A DNA stretch of 64,000 bases from Thalassoglobus sp. JC818 (GTDB lineage Bacteria; Planctomycetota; Planctomycetia; Planctomycetales; Planctomycetaceae): the NCBI RefSeq assembly GCF_040717535.1, contig NZ_JBFEFI010000010.1, positions 1 through 64,000 of the forward strand, written 5' to 3'. Shown here one piece after another: positions 9,203 to 18,737 of the stretch. Positions within the stretch are counted from its first letter, which is position 1. Every line of letters begins with the position of its first letter. A program made the translations under genes and the position numbers. The notes under the pieces were generated by a model. That model did no database searches. It worked only from the letters and a program-made list of their open reading frames with translations, and was not told the DNA's origin.

Positions 9203-9226
9203 CATGCCCTCGCTGGCGTGGGCATG
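9203..9226 (+). repeat. REP-like palindrome, plus-oriented copy
   Basis: Arms CATGCCCTCGC (9203-9213) and GCGTGGGCATG (9216-9226) with TG in the loop, preceded by gcacgggtgc as in the other copies. It is the last copy seen in the window. Confidence 0.8.
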
Positions 9227-9470
9227 TTTTCCAGATGGCATTCCAAATTCGATTGATGAAATTCATCAGTTCAAATGAGGTCCTGGTTCAATCCATCCTC
9301 TCAAGAGAATTCCAGAGCAGATCACTCTTCACTCTGCCAATCTCCATCGATACAGACATGGGGTTTGACGTCCCCAAACATCTTAATAGCTGTTCTCACT
9401 GCTTATACAGCGAGGAACGCTATCTCACATTCGACAGTCGGCCCGCTGGTAGTTATTGATTCAGAGATCG

Positions 9471-9507
9471 CTGGGCGGCTCGGGTACGTCTTGTCCGGGC
9501 CGCCCAG
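9471..9507 (-). terminator. Hairpin after clpV
   Basis: CTGGGCGGC (9471-9479) pairs with GCCGCCCAG (9499-9507), extended inside by CGG/CCG. It lies 15 bases after the clpV stop codon. No T-run follows on the minus strand, so it may act as a stabilising 3' hairpin rather than a full intrinsic terminator. Confidence 0.5.
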
Positions 9508-9521
9508 TCGATGCGTTTTGA

Positions 9522-12236
9522 TTAGCTCAGTGTAAAGACGAACTCGCCATCTTCGCCGACGTCAACGGTGGCTTGATTGGTCTTTGTTCCTTCCGCCATG
9601 CGTGACAGGAATTCGGCGGACATTTGGGGCAGCATGGAACCGTTGAGAATTTTGTCGACGTTTCGAGCTCCGCTATCGACTTCTGTGCAGCGACTCACGA
9701 TGTGATCGAGAACGGCATCGGTCCAGACGAGTTCTGCTCCGTGGTGTTCAGCAACACGCCGTTTGACTTTGCCGAGTTTCAGCTCCGCGATCTTTCGAAG
9801 AATTTCGTCCTTCAGCGGGAAGTACGGGACGATGTTCATACGGCCGAGGAATGCCGGCTTGAACGTTTTGAGAAGTTCCGGATGAAGTGCTTCGGCGAGT
9901 GCTTCTGGTCCGGGCATCAGTTCTTCGTCGGCACACAATCCCATGATGGTGTCAGTCGCAGCATTTGAGGTCATGAGGATGACGGTGTTCTTGAAGTCGA
10001 TGTCTCGTCCTTCACCGTCTTTCATGTTCCCCTTGTCGAAGACCTGATAGAAGATGTCCTGAACACCCGGATGGGCTTTCTCCATTTCATCGAGCAAGAC
10101 GACGCTGTAAGGCTTTCGACGAACAGCTTCGGTCAGAACGCCGCCTTCGCCGTAGCCGACATAGCCGGGAGGCGATCCCATGAGCAGAGAGACTTTGTGT
10201 TCTTCTTTGAATTCGCTCATGTTAATGGTGGTCATGTTCTGCTCTCCGCCGTAGAGCAGTTCCGCCAGCGAGATTGCCGTTTCGGTTTTTCCCACACCAC
10301 TTGGTCCGACTAGGAAGAAAACCCCGATCGGTCGACTTGGATCGGTCAGATTCGCTCGTGATGTCTGGATACTTTTCGTGATCGCCTTCAGAGCATGATT
10401 CTGACCGACGACACGATCTGCGAGTCTCTGTTCAAGCTGGAGGATAGTATTGATCTCATCGCTGACCATTCGCCCGACCGGAATCCCTGTCCAGGAGGAG
10501 ACAATTTCCGCGACCGACTGACTGTCAACACAGGGCTGCAGAAGCGGCTCTTCGCCTTGAATCTCTGAAAGCTCCAGCGTCAGTTTTTCGAGATCTGCCA
10601 GAAGCTTTTGACGGTCCTCATCGGAGAGTTCCGCTTGCGCGGCGGCTTCGGTTTTTGAGGAGTCTTTCTCACCTGTTTCGCTCCCGGGTGGGAGAACAAG
10701 ATCTTCGAGAGAATTTCCGGAGAGCTGAGCCCGGATCTTTCGAATTGTTCCGACGAGTTCGCGTTCCTTTTCCCAACGCTCCATCAATTCATCGTATCGA
10801 GCGTGGCACTCTGCTTTGACCTTTTTAAGACTCTCGATTTTCTCTTGGTTGTCGGCACCAATCGCAGCTTCGCGTTCGAGTGATTCGATCGCGACCGCCG
10901 TTTGATCGATGGTTCTTTGACAGTCTTCGATGCTGGCGGGAGTCGCTGTGTGGCTGATGGCAACACGGGCACAGGCGGTGTCGAGCAAGCTGACGGACTT
11001 GTCGGGGAGTTGCCGGCCGGAGATGTACCGGTTCGACAAACGGACGGAGTCTTCAATTGCTTCGTTGAGGATCTCGACATTGTGGTGTGACTGCAACGTC
11101 GCAGCGAGTCCACGCATCATGTTGATAGCTTGTTCTTCGCTGGGCTCTTCAACTTTGACGACCTGGAAACGACGAGCGAGCGCGGCGTCCCGTTCGAAGT
11201 ACTTCTTGTACTCAGCCCATGTCGTTGCAGCGATGGTTCGAAGTTCTCCACGAGCCAGTGCAGGCTTGAGCAGATTCGCAGCGTCCCCTTGCCCGGCCTG
11301 TCCCCCTGCCCCGATCAGAGTGTGGGCTTCATCGATAAACAGAATGATCGGTGTGACTGAGCGATTGACTTCTTCAATCACCGATTTGAGACGGTTTTCA
11401 AACTCTCCTTTGACGCCGGCTCCAGCTTGCAGAAGGCTGAGGTCGAGCGTTCTCACAGCGACGTCTCGAAGTGCGGGAGGAACATCTCCTTGAGCGATGC
11501 GGAGAGCGAAGCCTTCGACGACCGCGGTCTTTCCCACCCCCGCTTCACCTGTCATGATTGGATTGTTTTGACGTCGTCGCGTCAGGATATCGACGATCTG
11601 ACGAATTTCTCGATCTCGCCCAAGCACGGGATCGATCTTGCCATTGCGGGCACGTTCAGTCAAATCGATCGTGTATTGATCGAGAGACGGAGTTTGTGAT
11701 GGTCCTTTGCCTGGTGTTGCACCACCGGCGCTGCCTTTGACAGGCTCGGTATAGCCAGCTTCGACGGACTCGGAGGTGATGTCGAGAAAATCTTTCGCGA
11801 GCGACTCTGACGAGATCTTCTGAAGCTCAGGAGAAACTCCTCGCGCGATCTGACTCAAGGAACTGTCATCGAGCAGTGCAAGGACCAGATGTCCGGAACG
11901 AGTTCGTGGGGCTGCGTAGTTGACGGAACCAATCACCCACGCTTCGCGTGCCAGATCAACCACGTGCTGAGACAGAACGGGCTGGCTCGAATTGCCGGAC
12001 TTGAACTTGTCGATCGCTTTAGTGAGATCGCTCGTCAGTCGAGAGACGTCGACGGAAAACGCGTTGCAGATGGCTGCGAGATCGCTGTTCGGCACTTCCA
12101 GAAGCTTCAGCAACCAGTGCTCCACTTCAACATTGTAATGCGTTCTTGAAAGACATAATCCGGCAGCTGCTTCGAGCGTCCGCGTGGATGTGTCGTTCAG
12201 CTTTGCGATCAATGGTTTTAATTGAAGACTTGCCAT
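9522..12236 (-). CDS. clpV: Type VI secretion AAA+ ATPase ClpV (TssH)
   Basis: 904 residues, normal for ClpV. It has an N-terminal Clp-N-like domain (about 1-160) and AAA1 with Walker A GEAGVGKT (230-237) and Walker B FIDEAH (300-305). A coiled-coil middle domain (about 430-560) carries a charged, Ala/Glu-rich insert. AAA2 has Walker A GPSGVGKT (644-651) and Walker B LLDEMEKAH. ClpV disassembles the contracted TssB/TssC sheath for recycling. I start at the ATG at 12236 with GGGCGG upstream; a start at 12248 is less likely. It is the last gene of the cluster, separated from tssG by about 400 bases, so it may have its own promoter. Confidence 0.95.
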   Translation of the reverse strand: MASLQLKPLIAKLNDTSTRTLEAAAGLCLSRTHYNVEVEHWLLKLLEVPNSDLAAICNAFSVDVSRLTSDLTKAIDKFKSGNSSQPVLSQHVVDLAREAWVIGSVNYAAPRTRSGHLVLALLDDSSLSQIARGVSPELQKISSESLAKDFLDITSESVEAGYTEPVKGSAGGATPGKGPSQTPSLDQYTIDLTERARNGKIDPVLGRDREIRQIVDILTRRRQNNPIMTGEAGVGKTAVVEGFALRIAQGDVPPALRDVAVRTLDLSLLQAGAGVKGEFENRLKSVIEEVNRSVTPIILFIDEAHTLIGAGGQAGQGDAANLLKPALARGELRTIAATTWAEYKKYFERDAALARRFQVVKVEEPSEEQAINMMRGLAATLQSHHNVEILNEAIEDSVRLSNRYISGRQLPDKSVSLLDTACARVAISHTATPASIEDCQRTIDQTAVAIESLEREAAIGADNQEKIESLKKVKAECHARYDELMERWEKERELVGTIRKIRAQLSGNSLEDLVLPPGSETGEKDSSKTEAAAQAELSDEDRQKLLADLEKLTLELSEIQGEEPLLQPCVDSQSVAEIVSSWTGIPVGRMVSDEINTILQLEQRLADRVVGQNHALKAITKSIQTSRANLTDPSRPIGVFFLVGPSGVGKTETAISLAELLYGGEQNMTTINMSEFKEEHKVSLLMGSPPGYVGYGEGGVLTEAVRRKPYSVVLLDEMEKAHPGVQDIFYQVFDKGNMKDGEGRDIDFKNTVILMTSNAATDTIMGLCADEELMPGPEALAEALHPELLKTFKPAFLGRMNIVPYFPLKDEILRKIAELKLGKVKRRVAEHHGAELVWTDAVLDHIVSRCTEVDSGARNVDKILNGSMLPQMSAEFLSRMAEGTKTNQATVDVGEDGEFVFTLS

Positions 12237-12642
12237 GGTGCCGCCCACTATTCGAGTGATGAAATGCTGAGAGCGAATTGCTCATGCGAGTTGGTGAAAA
12301 GTACTTTGAAAACTGTTCTGGAAGTGAAACTATTAAGGTGCGAATCGAAGAGTTCTCTTAAAACACCCAACGATTCAATTTCCGCTTTGATGCAACTTTT
12401 GAGCAAACCGCTCACCCCTGTGAAGACTCTCAATGACTCTTGGTTCCCGCGATGTTCGTTCGTTGACTCAGTGCCTGCCAATTTCAATTGTTTCGGTCCG
12501 AATTGATTCTGCTGACCTCGAAGTCGTCATGGTCTTGTGTGACCGATTCAAATTCAAGTTTCAGCAGGAGTTGTGAATTCATTTCACCGGCGAATTTATC
12601 CCCGTTTGCTGTCAGTCAGCATCTTCAATCGCGTTTGTTCCT
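12237..12642. other. Spacer between tssG and clpV
   Basis: About 400 bases in an otherwise compact minus-strand cluster. Short frames exist on both strands, but none has a convincing start or protein-like composition. A promoter or regulatory region for clpV is the simplest reading. I see no hairpin with a T-run. Confidence 0.5.
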
Positions 12643-13752
12643 TCAGTTCGAAAACGGCATCCCGCCGTATCCGTATCGGAATCGTGCATCATTGACTCTG
12701 GTGTTCTCCGGTGGCTTTCCTAACCAGGTCGTCCATCCCAGCATCGGTTTCGACTCATCACTGCGATTGAGCGACATCGGACAAACTTCTTCAGAGGGGA
12801 TCGAAAACTCGAGTTCAAAATCGAGGTCAATGCCTGCATAGTGATGAACAAGTTCAGTCACTTGCTGATGCCCATCACTTCCCGGAAGGAACGTGAGGAA
12901 CTGCTTCCAAGTCATCAGCCGAAAAATGACTCGGAACAGACTCTGGATCTCACGCATTCGTGAGCCTGCGACGACGTTCGCGCCCAGCTGCATGTTTCCG
13001 CCGAGCATTGAGTTGCCAACAACGAACGACGACAGACATTCACTCGGCAAGTACATCCAACGTTCGCACATTTGTTCAACGTCGACATCGGATTGAAAAT
13101 ACGCCTGCAACAGTTGTTTCAGTCCGGCCGCACTTCGACAACGATCGGCAAACAAACCTCCGAAATACAAAATAACTTCGTCGTGAAAAGAACTGCGATC
13201 CTTTAGACCCGGACCGGCAATGCCTGTCACAGCTCGCAGCGAAGTCGTGATCGCATTCTCTCGGTGTTCAATGAATTGGCTTCGCTCGTACACAAAGGGC
13301 AAACGATGTTTCTCGCTCGCCTGAAAGAAGAACGAAAGGGCTCGATGATTGAACAGATCGAAAAAGTCTCGGAGAGAATAGTCCTTATTCTGGACGTGAG
13401 ATCTTTCAATGACGAGCGAAGTGTAGTGCGGAGGAAGAACTCCATTCGGGCCGGTCAGCCCCATGAATGTCGCTGTCACTTCCGCCGACGGGTTATCGTC
13501 GTCGTCCAACTGCCGAATCCGCGATATTTCCGTCGAAGGGAACGTCAGCGACTGGAACGACCGAAAACGGATTCTCTCATTCTGGAACAATGCGTCCATC
13601 CCGATGGACCGTCGGTAGCGGCTGTCGACTTCCAGCATCAACGCACTCTGCAACAGTCGCACAGCCTGAAAGAAATCAAACTCCGCATACCGCTCGGTGA
13701 GAAGGCGGATCAGATCAGAGGTCGATGACCGACCTTCGGCACCCACTTCCAT
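12643..13752 (-). CDS. tssG: Type VI secretion baseplate protein TssG
   Basis: 369 residues, in the usual range. The pattern 'LTERYAEFDFFQAVRLLQ' near the N-terminus, 'FMGLTGPNGVLPPHYTSLV' (about residue 100) and 'FDLFNHRALSFFFQA' are hallmarks of the ImpH/VasB family. TssG joins TssE, TssF and TssK in the baseplate wedge on which the sheath polymerises. The start is the ATG at 13752, with AAAGGGG 7 bases upstream inside the end of tssF; the two genes overlap by 43 bases in different frames, implying translational coupling. A longer frame to 13854 would overlap tssF further and lacks a binding site. Confidence 0.93.
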   Translation of the reverse strand: MEVGAEGRSSTSDLIRLLTERYAEFDFFQAVRLLQSALMLEVDSRYRRSIGMDALFQNERIRFRSFQSLTFPSTEISRIRQLDDDDNPSAEVTATFMGLTGPNGVLPPHYTSLVIERSHVQNKDYSLRDFFDLFNHRALSFFFQASEKHRLPFVYERSQFIEHRENAITTSLRAVTGIAGPGLKDRSSFHDEVILYFGGLFADRCRSAAGLKQLLQAYFQSDVDVEQMCERWMYLPSECLSSFVVGNSMLGGNMQLGANVVAGSRMREIQSLFRVIFRLMTWKQFLTFLPGSDGHQQVTELVHHYAGIDLDFELEFSIPSEEVCPMSLNRSDESKPMLGWTTWLGKPPENTRVNDARFRYGYGGMPFSN

Positions 13753-15548
13753 GATGTGACCCCTTTCTCTTTGCGAAGGACTGTATTGGCACTGGTGCGA
13801 GTGAACGAATTGAGCGAAGAATACATCGATAAGAATCGGTCGACGACGCTGCAAAAGAGATACGCGCTGTCGCCGGTGTAGCTTTCGTCATCGAGGAGAA
13901 ATTGGACTTCTGTCCCACGTGCAAAGATTCCCGCCACGCGAGCGACACAAGGTTCTGCCTGCACTTCCAGAAGACCTGAAACGAGTTTCTCGGTGTGCAC
14001 GGAAGCAATCGGATCGTTAAGCCGCAGAATTTCCTGGAGAGCTTTCAATCCTTCCTGACCGGTCAGCGACAGGTGATTCAGAGATAACTGAGAAATCAGC
14101 GGCCACAAGTTGCGGATGCCGAGATGTTGCCGGACCGTTCGTGTTGGAGAAACGAGACAATGAATACTCCCGACGACGCCGAGTCCGCCAACAGGATTCA
14201 GGCGAATTTTCGATAACTCGCGTTTGCTCAATTGCTCGGGAATGAGCCTGTTGAAGCATGTCAGCCGGGTGCGGAGCGTTCCGTTCCCTTTGCGTAAGTC
14301 GCGAAACTGTTCATCCACGAAAGTCATATAGACTTCAGAAGGACCATCGGAGTTCCCGACGTCGCGAGCTTTCGGGCCGGGACGCCGGGTCGCGTTCCAA
14401 TATCTTGACGACCGGCCATGTTTGTGAGAGACGGAGAAGAAAGGAGCATACACATCTTCGGAATCGTCATCGGTAACGCGGACGTCGTCGATCGTGTAAA
14501 TCTCTTTGAAGCCTTCGGCCCGTCCATCGGGAATGAGACGGTATTCGGAGCGATTTCGCCCGAGTGGAATGGCATCGGCTGTCTGTTGAAACAAGTTGAC
14601 AATCGGTGTGCATCCCAGCTTGATGACCGACGGTCGCACTAGTGATTCGAGATCTTTGTCATGTATCTTGAGATACACCCAGAGATCCAGCTTTGAGCCG
14701 GCCGCTTTACGCACTTCGGGTGTTAACCCGGTGATTTCGAAGAAGAGAAATTTGCGAGGCAGAATGAAGTATTCCGTCAGTAATCGATACCCGGGAAAAG
14801 ACTGAACGGGTGTTGGAAGCACTGCGTCTTCATCATCGAATCCGACTTGTCGGAGAGATGAAGCTGGGAGGACGCATGCTGGTTTGTCCGGATCATCCCC
14901 GCCGATTGCGACTTCGAGGCTGGCTGTGGAGAGCAATTCGACGAGGCGAGCAGCCCGCTCGAAGTTGCTCATGTCAACATAGAAGCGCAGCTTATCGAAG
15001 TCGTACTCTGAGATGCGTTTCTTTTGATCAAACGGCTGCAAAGTCAAATGCAACGCAGACTCGGCATTCGCTGACTGTGACGTCTGAGGACCCTGAAATG
15101 GTGGGGGAAGAATCTCTGCGTTTTGTACGGTCAGGGGGAACAGACGAACTGATGAACATGTTCGATAGCTGCCCGAGAAGCCATCGACTCGTTCTGTCTC
15201 GAGAGGAGTTCCTCGGGGAATCTCTGATCCTCCGACCAGATCTTGCTGCTTGGGGCTCATCGCGAATTCGACGATCGACATCGAGGGAATCGGCGACACC
15301 AGATGCGGATATAGAATTCCGAGAATCGCATCGACGAGTTCAGGAAACGTATCGTCCAGCTTCTGCCGCACGCGAGCGTTGAGAAAGGCGACTCCCTGCA
15401 GCAATCGTTCGACGTGCGGGTCTTGTGTTTCAGTGGCACTCAAACTCAGGCGGTCTGCAATCTTCCCGTATCGCTGCGCAAAGTCTGCTCCAGCTGTGCG
15501 CAGATATTCCAACTCGCGTTGGTACCAGGCATCAATTGAATCGGCCAT
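13710..15548 (-). CDS. tssF: Type VI secretion baseplate protein TssF
   Basis: 612 residues, typical of the ImpG/VasA family. The N-terminus 'YQRELEYLRTAGADFAQRYGKIADRL' and 'DPHVERLLQGVAFLNARVRQKLDDTFPEL' are diagnostic. TssF is the large baseplate wedge subunit and binds TssG and TssK. The gene starts 8 bases after the tssE stop codon and its 3' end overlaps tssG by 43 bases, so the tssE-tssF-tssG stretch is one coupled unit. Confidence 0.95.
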   Translation of the reverse strand: MADSIDAWYQRELEYLRTAGADFAQRYGKIADRLSLSATETQDPHVERLLQGVAFLNARVRQKLDDTFPELVDAILGILYPHLVSPIPSMSIVEFAMSPKQQDLVGGSEIPRGTPLETERVDGFSGSYRTCSSVRLFPLTVQNAEILPPPFQGPQTSQSANAESALHLTLQPFDQKKRISEYDFDKLRFYVDMSNFERAARLVELLSTASLEVAIGGDDPDKPACVLPASSLRQVGFDDEDAVLPTPVQSFPGYRLLTEYFILPRKFLFFEITGLTPEVRKAAGSKLDLWVYLKIHDKDLESLVRPSVIKLGCTPIVNLFQQTADAIPLGRNRSEYRLIPDGRAEGFKEIYTIDDVRVTDDDSEDVYAPFFSVSHKHGRSSRYWNATRRPGPKARDVGNSDGPSEVYMTFVDEQFRDLRKGNGTLRTRLTCFNRLIPEQLSKRELSKIRLNPVGGLGVVGSIHCLVSPTRTVRQHLGIRNLWPLISQLSLNHLSLTGQEGLKALQEILRLNDPIASVHTEKLVSGLLEVQAEPCVARVAGIFARGTEVQFLLDDESYTGDSAYLFCSVVDRFLSMYSSLNSFTRTSANTVLRKEKGVTSWKWVPKVGHRPLI

Positions 15549-15556
15549 TCTTCCGT

Positions 15557-16042
15557 TTACCCCACTTCAAATTGGCCGGAGGCCGATTCCATGATCGAAT
15601 CAAACCGAACGTCCTGTTCGAGCGACTCGATGACCAGTGTCGCCAGAATGCGGAAGCGAAAAGTCCGATCGTAGTAATCTGGATTCTTGACTTTCTCGAC
15701 GCGTACATTCTTCAGCCTTGGCTCGAAAAGCCGCAGCGCTGTCTTAATGGACGAGATCAGCACGTCCGGCTCGTTGATCGCATTGAATCCGGCGGCTGTA
15801 AAATCGGGAAGTCCGTAATTGATCAGCGAGTCCTCGAGCGAATCGAACTGCGGTGGCCAATCCTGACAACGGTACTTGGTGTTCAGCAAATCTTCGACAT
15901 CCCTGCGGACTGAGTCCTCGATCTTCCTCAGCAGTTGCGTCTCAGTGACTGGGTCATCCTGCTGTCGATCTGGTTCATCATCCATCAGGCGATCGAGTAC
16001 GGACTGGCGAATCTGGTGACGATGACGGTCCCCCTGACTCAT
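15557..16042 (-). CDS. tssE: Type VI secretion baseplate protein TssE (gp25-like)
   Basis: 161 residues. It has an N-terminal 'SVLDRLMDDEP', the central 'LINYGLPDF' and the C-terminal 'FRFRILATLVIE', the standard pattern of the GPW/gp25 lysozyme-like family in T6SS (ImpF). TssE nucleates sheath assembly on the baseplate. AAGGAGA lies 6 bases before the ATG. About 117 bases separate it from tagJ, the widest spacer in the tagJ-tssE-tssF-tssG unit. Confidence 0.94.
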   Translation of the reverse strand: MSQGDRHRHQIRQSVLDRLMDDEPDRQQDDPVTETQLLRKIEDSVRRDVEDLLNTKYRCQDWPPQFDSLEDSLINYGLPDFTAAGFNAINEPDVLISSIKTALRLFEPRLKNVRVEKVKNPDYYDRTFRFRILATLVIESLEQDVRFDSIMESASGQFEVG

Positions 16043-16159
16043 CGAACGTCTCCTTCCGTCGGTTCAGTGAAATTCGTCGCCATCAACACTTCTTCAATCT
16101 CGAATATCTGCCAGCACGCAGGTCGCACGTTTGATCCCAGCTCGGAGCCTACGATTCAC

Positions 16160-16960
16160 TTACTCTCGTTCGATGACGATTTCCGTGATTTCCAGAATGG
16201 ACTTCACATCTTCCCCGACGAGGATTTCTCGTTGGCCTTGTCCGCAGACAGGTCCGTTCGGCACTTTCTGCACCCAATCCGTTGCTCTTCCAACGTGAAC
16301 TCTTCCATCTTCATTGGAAGCAGAATCGAAGTAAATTGCTGGCACGCAGACACGTCCTGAAAGTTCTCCGACGGTTTTAATGCGTGCCTTTCGCCACAGT
16401 TGATCGACGAGATTGGTTGGAGCGTCAAATTCCAGATCGTCAATTTCCTCAAGGTTGACCCAGTAATACTCACCAGTCGCTGTGAAGACTTCCAAAATCG
16501 GCCCCATCAGGTCGTCGAGATCTCGAATCCCTTGAAATGGCTCGCGATTGCATTTGCCGGTTAGTTCCGGTTCTGCTTCACTGGCTTGCTGAATCTTCTC
16601 GACAGCTGCGGCAACATCTCCTTCACGCAAGCAGGTGAGTGCTTCGAGTCGTTTCTGTGTTGAGTCATTCGGTTGCTTGATGAACTCAGGCACGCGGCCT
16701 TGCTCGAAAACTTCTTCTCTCGCAACCTCACACCGAATCAGATGACGAATCATCGCCGCCCCGATCATGGCGTCTTTGTCAATCTTCGTGATCGCTTCCA
16801 GTTGCTTGTCCGCGCGTTCCCAGTCGCGAGTGAAACAGAGAAGCTCACAGTAAAGGCTTCTCTTCGTCACATCTCCCGGCGTTGAACGGACATCGTCAGC
16901 GGCCTGTGCCACAGCTTCGGAGAGCTTTCCCTGCTGAAAGAGTTCGATCGGTGTCGTCAT
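16160..16960 (-). CDS. tagJ: Type VI secretion accessory protein TagJ (ImpE)
   Basis: 266 residues. The N-terminal half is TPR-like (ELFQQGKLSEAVAQAADDVRSTPGD, then further helical repeats). The C-terminal half carries the ImpE pattern 'DLDDLMGPILEVFTATGEYYWV' and 'FDAPTNLVDQLWRKARIKT'. TagJ binds the N-terminus of TssB and modulates ClpV-dependent sheath turnover in systems that carry it. The ATG at 16960 has AGAAGGA upstream and begins four bases after the preceding tssC-like stop; a longer frame to 16996 is not needed. Confidence 0.92.
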   Translation of the reverse strand: MTTPIELFQQGKLSEAVAQAADDVRSTPGDVTKRSLYCELLCFTRDWERADKQLEAITKIDKDAMIGAAMIRHLIRCEVAREEVFEQGRVPEFIKQPNDSTQKRLEALTCLREGDVAAAVEKIQQASEAEPELTGKCNREPFQGIRDLDDLMGPILEVFTATGEYYWVNLEEIDDLEFDAPTNLVDQLWRKARIKTVGELSGRVCVPAIYFDSASNEDGRVHVGRATDWVQKVPNGPVCGQGQREILVGEDVKSILEITEIVIERE

Positions 16961-16964
16961 GCCA

Positions 16965-18551
16965 CTAGTCCTTCTTTCCTTGACTTCCGGGAGCACTGAC
17001 CTCCCGCGCCGTCAATGTCATTGTTGATGTGAGTGCGTCCAGTTGATAGTGCGGCAACAGGTGGATGAGCACTTTATAAGTTCCCGGCTTTCCGGGTACT
17101 TCGTCGACCTGAATCTCTGCTTTGAGGAGTGGATACTTCGCCTTCATTTCTGGCGAAGCTTTCTCATCGGGAGTGACGTAATCAGTAATCCAGCGTCCGA
17201 GATGATCCTCGACCGCCTGGGCACTTTGCAAGGTTCCGATTTTGTTTCGAGCTTCGATCCGCAGAAAATGAGAGATACGCGAACAACACAAAACATACTG
17301 AAGCATCGCCGACACGCGTGCGTTCATCGTCGCGACGTCGTCAGTGTAAGTCTGTGGTTCGTGAACCGATTGATTCGAGTAGAAAGCCGAGAACGGAGTG
17401 CCGTGGCAGGCTGAAAGCGGAATGAAACCGTGTTGCGTCAGGTCCTGTTCCAATCGATCACTCAACGCCACTTCGACCGACGTCTTTTGGGCAGCGCTCG
17501 AATTGTCCGTTCCGAAAGAGTGCGTCGGGAATTCCGTCACCACTCCTCCACCATCGACTCCGCGCTGCATCCCCCGAATGTCTGCGAACCAGCCACTCTG
17601 CAGGTAAGCTCGCAGAACAACGCAAGCGAATCCCCACGAAGCTGGCCCCCACAGGTAGTTTTCTCGATTGGGTGCGGTGAGATCTTCCTGAAAACGAAAG
17701 CCCTGAGGCGATGCCCCATCATCATCGTGTGGCAACCGCATCAGCAGTCTTGGAAGAGTGACCCCGAGGAACTGTGTGTCTGGGTTTTTGCGGAGTGTGA
17801 GCCACTTGCGAAACTTGACCTGCTGAAAGATCTTGTCGATCTGAAGAGGTTGATCGAGCTTGCCGAAGTCGCTGACACCCAGCATTTCTGGAGTCGCAGA
17901 AGTGATCACCGGACAGAATGCAGCTGCCCCCACTCCGGAGAGTTCATTGAGTAAATCGATGTCGTTGGGATGATTGGTGAACTCGAAGTTCGCAAGCAAA
18001 AGTCCGTAAGGAGTTCCTCCGGACATTCCGAATTCTTCCTCGTAGATCTTCTTGAACATCTGACTCTGGTCAAACTCGACAGCATTGTCGAAGTCTTTCC
18101 GCACTTCACGCTTTGTCACGGAGAGAATGCGAATCTCGACGCCACCGGTCGATTCGTTGCCACCAGCGTCTCGCTGCAGTTCATCAGACCGATCGCAAAG
18201 GATCTTGAGTCCTCGCCAATTCGACTCCAGATCCTGAAACTGCGGGTGATGCAGCACAGCATTGACTTGTGCTGCGATGATCGAGTCGAGTTCCCCGATC
18301 GCATCCGAAAGACGATATCGAATTTGATCAATTGACTGGCTGGACTTTTTTAGAGAGAGGGCCCACTTGTGAATCCACGATTCCCAGTCACCATCAATAC
18401 TCTCGTGTTGTGGAATCTTCCCACTTCGGTGAGGCGCGACGAACTTTTGATCAACGGTCGAAAGAATGGACTCCAACAGGGTTGGTTCTTTGGATGTTGC
18501 GTCAACAGTCTGATTCAGGGACGTTGTTGAACTCACCAGTTCACCGCCCAT
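16965..18551 (-). CDS. Second TssC-like sheath protein (ImpD type)
   Basis: 528 residues. It shares the TssC/EvpB core with its upstream neighbour ('AVEFDQSQMFKKIYEEEFGMSGGTPYG', 'HPNDIDLLNELSGVGAAAFCP', 'WITDYVTPDEKASPEMKAKYPL'), but is clearly diverged and has a different N-terminus. In imp-type clusters the impC and impD genes are both TssC paralogs; this is the impD position. Whether it builds a mixed sheath or plays another role is unknown. GGGGAGGGA precedes the ATG at 18551. A strong terminator lies between it and the first tssC. Confidence 0.9.
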   Translation of the reverse strand: MGGELVSSTTSLNQTVDATSKEPTLLESILSTVDQKFVAPHRSGKIPQHESIDGDWESWIHKWALSLKKSSQSIDQIRYRLSDAIGELDSIIAAQVNAVLHHPQFQDLESNWRGLKILCDRSDELQRDAGGNESTGGVEIRILSVTKREVRKDFDNAVEFDQSQMFKKIYEEEFGMSGGTPYGLLLANFEFTNHPNDIDLLNELSGVGAAAFCPVITSATPEMLGVSDFGKLDQPLQIDKIFQQVKFRKWLTLRKNPDTQFLGVTLPRLLMRLPHDDDGASPQGFRFQEDLTAPNRENYLWGPASWGFACVVLRAYLQSGWFADIRGMQRGVDGGGVVTEFPTHSFGTDNSSAAQKTSVEVALSDRLEQDLTQHGFIPLSACHGTPFSAFYSNQSVHEPQTYTDDVATMNARVSAMLQYVLCCSRISHFLRIEARNKIGTLQSAQAVEDHLGRWITDYVTPDEKASPEMKAKYPLLKAEIQVDEVPGKPGTYKVLIHLLPHYQLDALTSTMTLTAREVSAPGSQGKKD

Positions 18552-18737
18552 GTTCAATCCCTCCCCATCTTCAGCGCTTCACCAACTCCAGCGAGACTTC
18601 GACCCACTCTTGCTTCGAACTCAACGAAATCGAAGGACTTTGTTTCCTGATGAAGACCCGATTTCGACCGAGCTTCAAGAGGCGCAAAAAAAGAGGTCCC
18701 GCCATCGCGTGACGGCAGGACCTGTCGTCTTCACTTC
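18552..18737. other. Spacer between the two tssC genes
   Basis: It contains an intrinsic terminator on the minus strand (18686-18723) and the ribosome binding site of the second tssC. No reading frame of note. Confidence 0.7.
18686..18723 (-). terminator. Intrinsic terminator inside the T6SS cluster
   Basis: On the minus strand the stem AGGTCCTGCC / GGCGGGACCT (18723-18714 and 18703-18694, one mismatched position) with a 10-base loop is followed directly by CT7 (18693-18686). It sits just after the tssC stop and before the tssC paralog, so it should end most tssA/B/C transcripts while some read through. Confidence 0.85.

Larger units (their letters stand above)
9001..9521. other. Intergenic region between PIN gene and clpV
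   Basis: Convergent spacer that marks the boundary between the accessory segment and the secretion cluster. It holds the palindrome at 9203-9226 and a large hairpin at 9471-9507. I see no gene in it. Confidence 0.6.

Noticed and set aside
12248-12487. Minus-strand frame of 79 codons in the tssG-clpV spacer
   Set aside because: It starts with TTG, has no binding site and no T6SS-like features.
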